Origin: Nocardia coubleae NBRC 108252
GTDB lineage: Bacteria > Actinomycetota > Actinomycetes > Mycobacteriales > Mycobacteriaceae
Length of the DNA stretch: 64,000 nt
Direction: 5' to 3'
NCBI RefSeq assembly: GCF_001612805.1
Contig: NZ_BDBD01000019.1
Location: 62,001 to 126,000 of the forward strand
Made by a program: the position numbers and the translations under genes. This document shows, in pieces, positions 42,725-53,621 of this stretch. Each line of letters begins with the position of its first letter. The stretch's first letter is position 1. The notes beneath the pieces are model-generated. The model was given only the letters and a program-made list of their open reading frames with translations. It was not told the origin of the DNA and ran no database searches.

Positions 42725-43891
<1,167 letters not shown>

Positions 43892-44405
43892 GTACTCACC
43901 GTCTCGTCTGCGTTGCTATGACAACGTCTTTGTTGGCGGCCCGACTTGCCGTAGCGACTGGTTGCAGGTCGCTCGAGGGGTCAGCTAGCGGGTCGGTCGG
44001 ACTCTAACTAGTCACGGGGAGGGCTAAACGACCACATTCATCCTAAGTGGCGCAGGTCACGACGGGTGCGGGGAGGTCACCAAAACCGCTGGCCAAGGCT
44101 ACTGGTGAGTAGTTTTTCGGTGCCGTGGCAGGTCGGAACACCTAAAGGGGGAACGCCCCGCCATCTACTACGTTATGTCGTCGATCGACCTCACCCGAAG
44201 TGTCGCGAATCGGTGAGTTATTCTGCAGCATTACGGTGACGAATCTCACAGACAAGTGTAGGTTCTCGACCAGCGCTTGCCACTCTGCAATCGCTTCGTT
44301 ACCGTCAATGCGGTCGATGTCACAACCAGGTCACGACAACCAGGTCACGACTGGCAGGTCAGGACTGAGGAGGACGACAAGCTTGAGGAACGTCAGGCGT
44401 AGCCG
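43892..44405. promoter_or_regulatory. Divergent intergenic region between sucC and the M23 peptidase gene
   Basis: 514 bp that must hold promoters for both directions. The clearest structure is a tandem perfect 14-bp repeat CAACCAGGTCACGA at 44323-44336 and 44337-44350, followed by a degenerate third unit (CTGGCAGGTCAGGA, 44351-44364), about 40 bp before the peptidase start. No cyclic-di-AMP riboswitch motif was recognised despite the cell-wall gene downstream. Confidence 0.6.
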
Positions 44406-45473
44406 ATGAACCACCGCTCCACCTTCCCAGTTGAAGATCGCAACAGCTCAGGCCACCGTTACCGGTACGCCGACGAGTTCACCTCGCACCCGCGAAGCCC
44501 CCGCGCCGCCGCGCCACAACCGCAGCAGCCTGCCTGGCCGAGCACCGATTCCTGGCACACCGAGAACTCCTGGTCCGGGAACGACGCCTGGTCCGACAAC
44601 GCCGCGTGGACGCCCGCCGAGGACGAATGGACCGCCGACGAGTCGGGCTCCTACGACTCCGGCACCTACGAAACAGACTGGGCGCCCGCCGAACCCGAGA
44701 CCCCGGCACCCGAACCGCGTCGTGCCGAGCGGCGTGGCGGTGCCCACCGCGTGCCCGCACCGCCCACCGCGCTGAAGGGCCGCGCCGCCGTCATCGCCGT
44801 CGCCGCTGGCGCGGTCGTCGCGGCAGGCCAGGCCGCCATGGCCTCCCCGCAGCAGCCCGACACAGGCGTCGACTACGAAGCCGCGGGCCAGATCCACGAG
44901 ATCGCCGCCCAGTCGATGAGCACCACCGAGGTCGCCGACCACGTCACCGGCTCGTCGCCGCAGGTACTCGACGCCACCGCCGTGGCCGACAGGAGCCACT
45001 TCGACGACATCCTCGCCAAGGGCCAGAAGTTCGCCGAAGACCTGGCCGCCCAGGAGTCCGCCAAGCTGCGGCCCCTGTTCGCGAAATTCACCACCGGTAA
45101 CTACACCTCCGGGTTCGGCGCCCGCTGGGGTGTGCAGCACCTCGGCATCGATGTGGCCGGTCCGATCGGCACCCCGATCTACGCGGTCGCCGACGGCACC
45201 GTGATCGAAGCGGGCCCCGCCTCCGGTTTCGGCATGTGGGTCCGCATCCTGCACGACGACGGCACCGTCACCATCTACGGTCACATCGACACCGCGACGG
45301 TCTCGCAGGGTGAACGCGTGATGGCAGGCGACCAGATCGCCACCATGGGCAACCGCGGCTTCTCCACCGGCCCGCACGTGCACTTCGAGGTGTGGCAGAA
45401 CGGCACCGACAAGATCGACCCCATCCCCTGGCTCGCCACCCGCGGCATCAGCCTGGGCGCCCAGCGCGACTGA
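44406..45473 (+). CDS. M23-family (LytM) peptidase
   Basis: 355 residues. A long cytoplasmic disordered N-terminus with Trp/Ser/Asp repeats leads to one membrane helix near residues 123-145 (AAVIAVAAGAVVAAGQAAMA). A short coiled linker follows, then the LytM domain (about 230-350): GFGARWGVQHLGIDVAGPIGTPIYAV with the zinc His/Asp pair, and GPHVHFEVW with the second His pair. Acts at the wall on peptide bridges, or regulates other hydrolases. Orientation and neighbours (pcrA, sucCD) match Rv0950c. Confidence 0.92.
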   Translation: MNHRSTFPVEDRNSSGHRYRYADEFTSHPRSPRAAAPQPQQPAWPSTDSWHTENSWSGNDAWSDNAAWTPAEDEWTADESGSYDSGTYETDWAPAEPETPAPEPRRAERRGGAHRVPAPPTALKGRAAVIAVAAGAVVAAGQAAMASPQQPDTGVDYEAAGQIHEIAAQSMSTTEVADHVTGSSPQVLDATAVADRSHFDDILAKGQKFAEDLAAQESAKLRPLFAKFTTGNYTSGFGARWGVQHLGIDVAGPIGTPIYAVADGTVIEAGPASGFGMWVRILHDDGTVTIYGHIDTATVSQGERVMAGDQIATMGNRGFSTGPHVHFEVWQNGTDKIDPIPWLATRGISLGAQRD

Positions 45474-45529
45474 GGACGGGTGACCAGCAGCACGGTTCCG
45501 CTTTCCCGTTAGCGGGGTAGCGTTTTCGT

Positions 45530-46909
45530 ATGGCTGGTACGACGAAGTACACGCAGTTCATTGCCCTGCCACCGGAATCGGTGTGGGCGGTGCTGGGGGA
45601 TCTCACGCAATGGCCCGAATGGAATCCGGGTGTGCGTGCGGTGCGGATGCACGGGCCTGTCGCCGTCGGGGCGACCGGTGACTATGTGCCCAACGGGAAA
45701 CTCGCCTCGCGCGTGCACGAGCGGTTCGGCGCCCCGTTCACCGTGACAACTCTTGTGCCCGAACGTGAGCTGACCGTCGAGCAGCCCGAACCCGCCGGGA
45801 CCATGGTGCTCACCTGGCGGCTCGAACCGCGCGCGGGCGGAACAGAGATCACTCAGGAACTGCGCTTCAGCGGTGTGTCCGCAGCGGCGATGCGGGCGGC
45901 GGCCGGACCGTTCATCGAAACCGGTGCCCGCGTGAACTTCTCGCGCCTGGCCCGGCTCGCCGGCCTCGTCCCGGCCGACGACGCCTTGAACGTGGTGATC
46001 GCTGGTGGCACCGGAGCGCTCGGCGTGCAGATCGCCGCCGACCTCACCTGCCGTGGTCAGCGCGTCACCCTGCTCACCCGGCGCCGCAACCCCGGAATCC
46101 CGTTCCGGCAGACCGAATGGGACGGCCGCTCGGTCGGCGCCTGGGCCGCGGAACTCCGCGAACCCGGCCGGATCGCGGTCGTCAACCTGGCGGGCAAACT
46201 CGTCGACTGCAGGCCGACCGAACGCAATATCGCCGAACTGCGCAGCAGCCGCGTCGATTCCACCACGGCACTGGTCGCCGCCGCCCGCACCCGTGACACC
46301 CCGGTCGACTACTGGGTGCAGGCCAGCACCACCGCCATCTGGTCGGACGCGGGCGAAACGCGCTGCACGGAAACAACACCCGTGCCCGAAGGACTGCCGC
46401 AGATGACCGGCGTCGCCGAGCCGTGGGAGCAGGCATTCGACCCGGCCCAGGCCGTGCACTGGACCGTCCTGCGCACATCCATCGTGCTCGACCCGGACGC
46501 CCCGGCGCTCAAACGCCTGAGCCAGCTCACCAAAGCGGGGCTCGGCGGACGGGTCGGCCCCGGCGACCAATGGTTCAGCTGGATCCACATCGAGGACTGG
46601 CTGCGCATCGTGCGGGCCTGCCTCGGACTCGATCCCGAGGTGAGCATCCCCGACGGCATCCTGGTCGCCGCCACCGAGAACCCGGTCCGCAACGCCGAAC
46701 TCATGGCGACGCTGCGCCGAACCCTGCATCGCCCGACGGCCCCGCCCACGCCGAAAGCGATCCTGTCGGTGGGCGCGGTCGTGCTGCGCTCGGATCCGGC
46801 ACTCGGTCTCACCGGCCGTCACGCCACCTCGGAGGTGCTGCCGAAGACCGGCTTCACCTTCCGCTACCCCACCCTGGACAAAGCCCTAACCGACCTGCTG
46901 CCGACTTAG
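45530..46909 (+). CDS. SRPBCC-epimerase fusion protein (TIGR01777-like)
   Basis: 459 residues. The N-terminal about 150 residues form an SRPBCC lipid-binding-type domain (FIALPPESVWAVLGDLTQWPEWNPGVRAVR). The rest is an atypical SDR epimerase: NAD-binding VVIAGGTGALGVQIA, VNLAGKLVD, and the DUF1731-type end (SDPALGLTGRHATSEVLPKTGFTFRYP). The usual catalytic YxxxK is not obvious. Substrate unknown. The stop overlaps the end of the convergent pcrA gene by a few bases. Confidence 0.88.
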   Translation: MAGTTKYTQFIALPPESVWAVLGDLTQWPEWNPGVRAVRMHGPVAVGATGDYVPNGKLASRVHERFGAPFTVTTLVPERELTVEQPEPAGTMVLTWRLEPRAGGTEITQELRFSGVSAAAMRAAAGPFIETGARVNFSRLARLAGLVPADDALNVVIAGGTGALGVQIAADLTCRGQRVTLLTRRRNPGIPFRQTEWDGRSVGAWAAELREPGRIAVVNLAGKLVDCRPTERNIAELRSSRVDSTTALVAAARTRDTPVDYWVQASTTAIWSDAGETRCTETTPVPEGLPQMTGVAEPWEQAFDPAQAVHWTVLRTSIVLDPDAPALKRLSQLTKAGLGGRVGPGDQWFSWIHIEDWLRIVRACLGLDPEVSIPDGILVAATENPVRNAELMATLRRTLHRPTAPPTPKAILSVGAVVLRSDPALGLTGRHATSEVLPKTGFTFRYPTLDKALTDLLPT

Positions 46910-49503
46910 AGCTTGACGATGGTCCGGCTGAATTGGGGAATCAGCCGGATCTTTCCGGCGGTGCCGAAGTCGATGGTGACGGTCGCCAATGGGCCGACAC
47001 CGTCGGCGGCGACCACTCGGCCCAGGCCGTACTTGTCGTCGGTGACCCGGTCGCCCACGGCGAGAACGAGGTCGGTGTTGTTGCGCTTCACCGCACCGCC
47101 GGGGGCCGGCCTGCGGGTGCCGGTGCCGCCGCGCACGCCCGGCCGCTGGTCCCAGCCGTCGCCACGCGTCCAGTCCCGGTCGAACCCGCTGTCCTCGCCG
47201 CGCCTGCGGCCACGTTGTACCGGCGACACCACCGGTTCGAGCCTGCGCCAATCCAGCAGGTGCTGCGGAATCTCCTGCAGGAACCGCGATTCCGGGTTCG
47301 ACACCGGCTGTCCCCAGCCCGACCGGACCACGGCTCGCGACAGGTACAGGCGCTGACGGGCGCGGGTGATGCCCACGTACGCCAGCCTGCGTTCCTCGGC
47401 CAGCTCGTTCGGATCGCCGAGCGCCCGCATGTGCGGGAACTGCCCGTCCTCCCAGCCGGTCACGAAAACGACCGGGAACTCCAGGCCCTTGGCGGTGTGC
47501 AGGGTCATCATGGTGACCACTCCGGAGCCCTCGTCGGGGATCTGATCGGTATCGGCGACCAGCGACACCCGTTCGAGGAACGCCGCGAGCGAACCGGGTT
47601 CGGGTTCACCGTCGCCCACCTCGGGCAGCAGACCCTCCTCGCGCGCGGCCTCGGCGTTGTTGAACGCCTCGGAACTGAATTCGCGGGCGACGCTGACCAA
47701 TTCGTTGAGGTTGTCCAGCCGCGCGCCGTCCTGCGGGTCGTCGGAGGCGTCGAGTTCGGCGCGGTAGCCGGTGCGGTCGAGCACCGCGTCGACCACATTG
47801 CCCACATCGGGGTACGCGCTGTCGGCGCGCTGTCCGGCCGCCCGGATCTCGTCGAGCAGGTCGAGGAAACCGGCGATGGCCCGCTGCGCACGGGTATTGA
47901 GCAGCGCCACCTTGCCGTCGGCCGCGTCGCGCAGGGCCGCCGCGAAACCGATGTCGCGCTGCTCGGCGTGCACCGCGACACAGGCCTCGGCACGGTCGCC
48001 GATGCCACGGCGCGGGGTGTTGAGAATGCGGCGCAGGCTCACGGCGTCGTCGGGATTCTCCAGCACGCGCAGGTAGGCCACCACATCGCGCACTTCCTTG
48101 CGCTCGTAGAAGCGGACACCGCCGACCACCTTGTACGGCAGCCCCATGCGGATGAAGATCTCTTCCAGCGCACGCGAATTGTTGTTGGTGCGGTAGAACA
48201 CCGCCACATCGCCGTAGGTGGCCTCGCCCGCGTCGACCAACCGGTCGATTTCCTTCGCGACGAACGACGCCTCGTCGTGTTCGTTGTCGGCGACGTAGCC
48301 GGTGATGAGCTCGCCCTCACCGGAATCGGTCCACAGCTTCTTCTCCCGCCTGCCCTCGTTGCGGGCGATCACGGCGTTGGCCGCCGACAGGATGTGCTGG
48401 GTGGAGCGGTAGTTCTGTTCCAGCAGAATGGTTTCGGCATCGGGGAAATCGCGTTCGAATTCCTCGATATTGCGGATGGTCGCGCCGCGGAAGGCGTAGA
48501 TGGACTGGTCGGCGTCGCCGACGACGCACAGCTCGCTGGGCGGCACCTGCTCGTCGCCGGAATCGCCGTGGTGGCCGACGAGTTCACGCACCAGCACGTA
48601 CTGGGCGTGGTTGGTGTCCTGGTACTCGTCGACGAGGACGTGCCGGAACCGGCGCCGGTAGTACTCGGCCACCTGCGGGTGGTTCTGCAGCAGCGCGACC
48701 GTCTCACCGATCAGATCGTCGAAATCGAGGGCATTGGCCGCGCGCAGCCGCTTCTGGTATTCGCCGTACACGCGGGCGACCAGCGCGGGCAGTTCGGTAT
48801 CGTCGGCCTCGGCGTCGCGGGCGGCCTGTTCGGGCCCGATCAATTCGTTCTTCAAATTGGAGATGGCCGTCGACAGCAACCGCGCCGAATATTTTTTGGT
48901 GTCGATGTCGAAATCGCGGCTGATCATCGTGAGCAATCGGCGCGAATCGTCGGCATCGTAGATGGAGAAATTCGAATTCAGACCCGGCAGCAAAGCCGCC
49001 TGCATGCGAAGAATACGCACACAGCTGGAATGGAAAGTCGACACCCACATGCTCGCGGCGCGCGGACCGACGAGCCCGGCCACCCGCTCCCGCATCTCGG
49101 CAGCAGCCTTGTTGGTGAACGTGATCGCCAGGATCTGTCCGGTCTGCACTCCGCGTGCGGCGAGCAGGTAGGCGATGCGGCGGGTGAGCACGGCCGTTTT
49201 GCCCGAGCCCGCTCCCGCCACGATCAGCAGCGGCGAACCGGCGTGCACCACGGCGGCGCGCTGCTGCGGGTTGAGCCCGTCGAGCAGCCGCTCGGTTTCC
49301 TCGGCGCGACGCTGTTCGCGCTCCTTGCGGCGCTGTTCCTGTTCGGCGCTGTGCCGGGCCGCCGCCTCGGCCAGACCGCTGCGAGCCGCACCACCGCCAC
49401 CGCCGTCACCCTGCGGTGCGGCGGTGCTGTCTGATGCCGCGACCGGGGTGTTCGGCGCGGTGGACGACGTTTCGTCTGCGGAGGGAGCGACCGTGATATC
49501 CAT
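46906..49503 (-). CDS. pcrA: ATP-dependent DNA helicase UvrD1/PcrA
   Basis: 865 residues, superfamily 1A 3'-5' helicase for nucleotide excision repair and fork rescue. Motifs in order: Q motif LNPQQRAAV, I VAGAGSGKTAVL (about 95-106), Ia ITFTNKAAAEM, II LVDEYQDTN, III VGDADQSIYAFRGA, IV QNYRST, V MMTLHTAKGLEF, VI YVGITRARQRL. The N-terminal about 70 residues are disordered and acidic/basic, and the C-terminal Tudor-like domain (VGDRVTDDKYGLGRVVAADG) binds RNA polymerase or Ku in relatives. Confidence 0.97.
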   Translation of the reverse strand: MDITVAPSADETSSTAPNTPVAASDSTAAPQGDGGGGGAARSGLAEAAARHSAEQEQRRKEREQRRAEETERLLDGLNPQQRAAVVHAGSPLLIVAGAGSGKTAVLTRRIAYLLAARGVQTGQILAITFTNKAAAEMRERVAGLVGPRAASMWVSTFHSSCVRILRMQAALLPGLNSNFSIYDADDSRRLLTMISRDFDIDTKKYSARLLSTAISNLKNELIGPEQAARDAEADDTELPALVARVYGEYQKRLRAANALDFDDLIGETVALLQNHPQVAEYYRRRFRHVLVDEYQDTNHAQYVLVRELVGHHGDSGDEQVPPSELCVVGDADQSIYAFRGATIRNIEEFERDFPDAETILLEQNYRSTQHILSAANAVIARNEGRREKKLWTDSGEGELITGYVADNEHDEASFVAKEIDRLVDAGEATYGDVAVFYRTNNNSRALEEIFIRMGLPYKVVGGVRFYERKEVRDVVAYLRVLENPDDAVSLRRILNTPRRGIGDRAEACVAVHAEQRDIGFAAALRDAADGKVALLNTRAQRAIAGFLDLLDEIRAAGQRADSAYPDVGNVVDAVLDRTGYRAELDASDDPQDGARLDNLNELVSVAREFSSEAFNNAEAAREEGLLPEVGDGEPEPGSLAAFLERVSLVADTDQIPDEGSGVVTMMTLHTAKGLEFPVVFVTGWEDGQFPHMRALGDPNELAEERRLAYVGITRARQRLYLSRAVVRSGWGQPVSNPESRFLQEIPQHLLDWRRLEPVVSPVQRGRRRGEDSGFDRDWTRGDGWDQRPGVRGGTGTRRPAPGGAVKRNNTDLVLAVGDRVTDDKYGLGRVVAADGVGPLATVTIDFGTAGKIRLIPQFSRTIVKL

Positions 49504-49835
49504 CGTCTGTCCACGCTACCGGCGGGCACCGACAAGCGGCCAACCGCCGTCGGCGCGGCCACCGGCGGGCAAACCGCGAGTGAACCGGATGACGACCGGT
49601 CTCGTACCCACCCGTGTGAATGTTCTCAGCGGATTCACAAACACAACTGTTTTGCATACCTACCGACCCGTGGCAGACTGGGCCGGGTGGTCAGCGCTGC
49701 TTCGCCTGTCCGGATCGGCAATCGATCCGATATCGTGGCGGCAGGCGCCCAGCCGGAAAGTTTTTCAGGGTGAAGGAACAGATCGGTAACACGACGTCCG
49801 TATCGACCGATCCCAGTTCTGACACGAGGAGATGA
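49504..49835. promoter_or_regulatory. Divergent promoter region of pcrA and chorismate mutase
   Basis: 332 bp without a gene. Both promoters must lie here; no specific operator was recognised. Confidence 0.5.
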
Positions 49836-50132
49836 ATGATGAGCACCCCTGCTACAACCGCCGGGTCAGAGGCGGCACTGCCGCAATCTGAGGCGGAGAT
49901 CGAGAAGCTTCGCCTCGAAATCGACGAACTCGACGCCACCATCCTCGCCGCGATCAAACGCCGGAGCGAAATTTCGCGGATCATCGGGCGCACCCGGATG
50001 GCCTCTGGGGGTCCCCGGCTGGTGCACAGCCGTGAGATGAAAGTGCTCGAACGCTTCAGTGAGCTCGGCCAGGAGGGCCACACCCTCGCCATGCTCCTGC
50101 TCCGCCTCGGTCGCGGACGTCTCGGCCGCTAG
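49836..50132 (+). CDS. Chorismate mutase (AroQ, short delta type)
   Basis: 98 residues from ATG 49836 (RBS GAGGAG). AroQ all-helical fold: EIEKLRLEIDELDATILAAIKRRSEISRIIGRTRMASGGPRLVHSREMKVLERFSE contains the residues of helix 1 (Arg, Asp) and helix 2. It is the weakly active short type that in actinobacteria is activated by association with DAHP synthase. Followed by a strong terminator. Confidence 0.92.
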   Translation: MMSTPATTAGSEAALPQSEAEIEKLRLEIDELDATILAAIKRRSEISRIIGRTRMASGGPRLVHSREMKVLERFSELGQEGHTLAMLLLRLGRGRLGR

Positions 50133-50183
50133 GCGCCGAACTCGAACCACGCGGCGGTCGTCCAGATCGCCGCTCACGAAAAG

Positions 50184-50224
50184 CCGCCCCGGGTGCGACA
50201 ACATCCCCGGGGCGGTTATTTTTT
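50184..50224 (+). terminator. Terminator after chorismate mutase
   Basis: 10-bp stem CCGCCCCGGG / CCCGGGGCGG followed by TTATTTTTTT, a canonical intrinsic terminator; the arms also serve the convergent aldehyde dehydrogenase gene. Confidence 0.95.
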
Positions 50225-50228
50225 TCGC

Positions 50229-51686
50229 TCAGGTGAGGGCGATGTACTTCGTGTCCAGGTATTCCTCGATGCCCTCGGTCCCGCCCTCGCGGCCGAAGCC
50301 CGACTCCTTGACGCCGCCGAAGGGCGCGGCCGGGTCGGAGATGACACCCCGGTTCACGCCGACCATCCCGGTCTCCATCGCCTCCGACACCCGAAGCGCA
50401 CGATCCAGGTCGCGGGTGTAGACGTAGCTGACCAGACCGTATTGCGTGTCGTTGGCGGCGGCGACGCCCTCGTCCTCGGTGTCGAAGGCGACGATCGGCG
50501 CGACCGGACCGAATACCTCCTCGCGCAGGATGCGGGCGGCGGGCGGCACGTCGGCGAGCACGGTGGCCGGGTAGAACCAGCCCGGCCCGTCGGGGGTTTC
50601 CCCGCCGAGCAGCAGTTTCGCGCCGGTGCTCACCGCGTCGTCGACGAGTTCGGCGACGGTCTCGCGCTGCTCGGCGCTCACCAGCGGGCCGAGCGTCGTC
50701 GAGGCGTCCGTTCCCGGTCCGAGCACCACCGATTCGGTCATCGCCGCCACCAGCTTCTCGGTGAATTCCGCGACGACACCGCGCTGCACGTGGAATCGAT
50801 TGGCGGCCGTGCACGCCTCCCCGCCGTTGCGCAGTTTCGCCTGCATGGCACCGGCCACCGCGCTGTCGATGTCGGCGTCGTCGAACACCACGAAGGGCGC
50901 GTTGCCGCCCAGTTCCATCGAGGTGCGCAGCAGCCGGTTCGCCGACGACGAGACCAGCTTCTTGCCCACCTCGGTCGACCCGGTGAAGGTGAGCTTGCGC
51001 AGGCGCGGATCGTCGATCAGCGGGCCTGTGACGGCACCGGAACGGCTGGTTGTGACGACCGACAGCACACCGTCGGGCAGTCCGGCCTCGCTGCACAGGC
51101 GGGCCAGCGCGAGCATGGTCAGCGGCGTCGCCGAGGCGGGCTTGACGATCATCGTGCAGCCGGCCGCCAGCGCCGGACCGATTTTGCGGGTGCCCATGGC
51201 CAGCGGGAAATTCCACGGCGTGATCGCCAGGCACGGCCCGACCGGTTGCTTGGCGACCATGATCCGCCCCGTGCCCGACGGCGCGTGCAGATACCGCCCG
51301 TGCACCCGCACCGCTTCCTCGCTGAACCACCGGAAGAACTCGGCGCCGTAACGCACCTCGTTGCGGCTCTCCCCGAGCGCCTTGCCCATCTCGAGCGTCA
51401 TCAGCAACGCGAACTCCTCGGCCCGCGCCGTGAGCTCGGTGAACACCGCCCGCAGGATCTCACCGCGTTCGCGCGACGGCGTTTCCGCCCACTCCCGCCC
51501 GGCCGCCACCGCCGCGTCGAGCGCCCGCATCGCGTCCTCGGGCGTCGCGTCGGCGACCTCGGTGATCACCGACCCGTCGGCCGGATTGTGCACAGGAAAT
51601 GTGGCCCCGCCGGTAGCGTCCACCGGCCCCGACCCGATCCACAAACCCTTTGGTACGAACTCGATCACGTCCCGTTCAGAAACCAT
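50229..51686 (-). CDS. Succinate-semialdehyde dehydrogenase-type aldehyde dehydrogenase
   Basis: 485 residues, NAD(P)-dependent ALDH superfamily. Marks: PWNFPLAMGTRKIGPALAAG, KPASATPLTMLAL, catalytic Glu in MELGGNAPFVVFDDAD and catalytic Cys in NGGEACTAANRF, with EEVFGPVAPI at the C-terminal catalytic lobe. GabD-type sequence; feeds succinate to the TCA cycle from 4-aminobutyrate or related pathways. No other gab genes are nearby, so substrate preference is inferred only from family similarity. Confidence 0.9.
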   Translation of the reverse strand: MVSERDVIEFVPKGLWIGSGPVDATGGATFPVHNPADGSVITEVADATPEDAMRALDAAVAAGREWAETPSRERGEILRAVFTELTARAEEFALLMTLEMGKALGESRNEVRYGAEFFRWFSEEAVRVHGRYLHAPSGTGRIMVAKQPVGPCLAITPWNFPLAMGTRKIGPALAAGCTMIVKPASATPLTMLALARLCSEAGLPDGVLSVVTTSRSGAVTGPLIDDPRLRKLTFTGSTEVGKKLVSSSANRLLRTSMELGGNAPFVVFDDADIDSAVAGAMQAKLRNGGEACTAANRFHVQRGVVAEFTEKLVAAMTESVVLGPGTDASTTLGPLVSAEQRETVAELVDDAVSTGAKLLLGGETPDGPGWFYPATVLADVPPAARILREEVFGPVAPIVAFDTEDEGVAAANDTQYGLVSYVYTRDLDRALRVSEAMETGMVGVNRGVISDPAAPFGGVKESGFGREGGTEGIEEYLDTKYIALT

Positions 51687-51845
51687 GCCCCCACCCTATG
51701 CCGACCCCCCGTCCGAGAAGCCGCCAAACGCCACACGAATAACCACCCCGAAGCAGCCCTCGGCCGCCAACTCGAATGCCGCCATAACCGCATCCCCAGC
51801 CCCGTACATCCCGACCTCGAGGAGGGATCGCCGACGAAGTCGGCG

Positions 51846-51938
51846 GTTCGCGGCCGTCCCGACGATCAGGTGCCGTTGCGTACGCGACGAAGGAGCAAGC
51901 AACGGCGCCTGATCGTCGGGACCGGCGGGGCCGCGAAC
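51846..51938. repeat. Long near-perfect hairpin upstream of pgi
   Basis: A 24-bp stem (51856-51879 pairing with 51899-51922, one G-U-type mismatch) around a 19-nt loop. The stem extends by 10 bp (51846-51855 with 51929-51938) after a six-base bulge CGGCGG. A smaller stem GCCGAC-GAA-GTCGGC lies just outside at about 51830-51844. It occupies the space just 42 bp before pgi. It looks like a dispersed palindromic repeat or a MITE-like element. Confidence 0.85.
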
Positions 51939-51980
51939 TCGAGCGCGCCAGCGCTCCAACAACACAGTACTCTCGGGCGG

Positions 51981-53621
51981 GTGAGCAGCGACATCACCGC
52001 GTCGGCGGCCTGGCAGGCACTGCAAACCAATCACCGCACTGTCGCACCTCTGCATCTGCGGCAGTTGTTCGCCGAGGATCCGGCGCGCGGCCGGGAGTTG
52101 ACCGTGCAGGTCGCCGATCTACACATCGACTACAGCAAACATCGTGTGACCCGCGAAACCTTGCGTCTGCTGGTGGATCTCGCGCGCGCGGCCGGGGTGC
52201 CGCAGCGACGCGACGAGATGTATTCCGGCAAGCACATCAACACCTCCGAGGACCGCGCGGTGGGGCACATCGCGTTGCGTCTGCCGGTGGGCGAGCAGCT
52301 CGACATCGACGGCACCGACGCCGATGCCGCCGTGCACGACGTGCTGCGCCGGATGGGTGAGTTCGCCGATTCGGTGCGCTCGGGTGCGTGGCGCGGGGCC
52401 ACCGGTGAGCGCATCACCACGGTGGTCAATATCGGTATCGGTGGCTCGGATCTGGGGCCGGACATGGTGTATCGCGCGTTGCGCCACTATGCCGATCCGG
52501 AGATCGAGGCCCGGTTCGTGTCGAATGTCGACCCGGCCGATCTGGTGTCCAAGCTGGCGGGTCTCGATCCGGCGCGCACGTTGTTCATCGTCGCGTCGAA
52601 GACGTTCTCCACCTTGGAGACCCTCACCAACGCGACGGCGGCGCGGCGCTGGCTGGTCGCGGCGCTCGGTGAGGACGCGGTGGCCAAGCATTTCGTCGCG
52701 GTATCGACGAACGCGGAGCGGGTGGCGGCTTTCGGTATCGACACCGCGCACATGTTCGGTTTCTGGGATTGGGTCGGCGGACGCTACTCCGTGGATTCGG
52801 CGATCGGCCTCTCGGTGATGGTGACCATCGGCAAGGAACGGTTCGGCGAGTTCCTCAGCGGAATGCACGCCGTGGACCGGCATTTCGCGTCGGAGCCGTT
52901 GGAGTCGAACGGTCCGGTGCTGCTGGCGATGCTCGGCGTCTGGTATTCGAACTTCTTCGGTGCGGAATCGCGTGTGGTGCTGCCGTATTCGAACGATATG
53001 GCGCGGTTCCCCGCGTATCTGCAGCAGCTGACGATGGAGTCCAACGGCAAGTCGGTGCGCGCCGACGGTACTCCGGTCACGTCGTCGACGGGTGAGATCT
53101 TCTGGGGTGAACCGGGTACCAACGGCCAGCACGCCTTCTATCAGCTGCTGCACCAGGGCACCCGGCTGATTCCGGCCGATTTCGTCGGCTTCGCCCGGTC
53201 GACCGACGACCTGCCGACCCGCGACGGCACCGGCAGCATGCAGGACATCCTGATGAGCAACCTGTTGGCGCAGACCAAGGTGCTCGCGTTCGGCAAGACC
53301 GCCGAGGAGATCGCGGCCGAGGGCACCGATCCGAAGCTGGTGCCGCACAAGGTGATGCCCGGCAATCGGCCGAGTACCACGATCATGGCGCCGGAGCTCA
53401 CGCCGTCGACGATGGGTCAGCTGATCGCGCTGTACGAGCACCAGGTGTTCGTCGAGGGCATCATCTGGGGCATCGATAGTTTCGATCAGTGGGGTGTGGA
53501 GCTGGGCAAGCAGCAGGCGCTGGCCCTGATGCCGTTGCTCAGCGGGTCGGAAAACCCTGAGTCGGTGGGTGACTCGTCGACCGACGCGCTCATCGAGTGG
53601 TATCGCGCGCGGCGGCGCTGA
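51981..53621 (+). CDS. pgi: Glucose-6-phosphate isomerase
   Basis: 546 residues from GTG 51981 (MSSDITASAAWQAL). Isomerises glucose-6-phosphate and fructose-6-phosphate. Landmarks: VVNIGIGGSDLGP, VASKTFSTLET, SVMVTIGKERFGEF, GEPGTNGQHAFYQLLHQGT and GELGKQQA-like VELGKQQALALM. The RBS is weak (GGGCGG). The long hairpin at 51846-51938 is close upstream. Its 3' end overlaps the convergent channel gene by 32 bp. Confidence 0.97.
   Translation: MSSDITASAAWQALQTNHRTVAPLHLRQLFAEDPARGRELTVQVADLHIDYSKHRVTRETLRLLVDLARAAGVPQRRDEMYSGKHINTSEDRAVGHIALRLPVGEQLDIDGTDADAAVHDVLRRMGEFADSVRSGAWRGATGERITTVVNIGIGGSDLGPDMVYRALRHYADPEIEARFVSNVDPADLVSKLAGLDPARTLFIVASKTFSTLETLTNATAARRWLVAALGEDAVAKHFVAVSTNAERVAAFGIDTAHMFGFWDWVGGRYSVDSAIGLSVMVTIGKERFGEFLSGMHAVDRHFASEPLESNGPVLLAMLGVWYSNFFGAESRVVLPYSNDMARFPAYLQQLTMESNGKSVRADGTPVTSSTGEIFWGEPGTNGQHAFYQLLHQGTRLIPADFVGFARSTDDLPTRDGTGSMQDILMSNLLAQTKVLAFGKTAEEIAAEGTDPKLVPHKVMPGNRPSTTIMAPELTPSTMGQLIALYEHQVFVEGIIWGIDSFDQWGVELGKQQALALMPLLSGSENPESVGDSSTDALIEWYRARRR

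Noticed and set aside
43892..44405. Cyclic-di-AMP or other riboswitch before the M23 peptidase gene
   Set aside because: Considered because wall-peptidase genes in actinobacteria often have one, but the conserved core was not recognisable.
46423..49434. 1003-codon + strand open frame opposite pcrA
   Set aside because: Antisense shadow of a fully motif-supported helicase gene and the adjacent epimerase.
51696..52055. 119-codon - strand frame over the long hairpin and pgi start
   Set aside because: Covers the inverted repeat and pgi's 5' end; likely repeat-derived noise.
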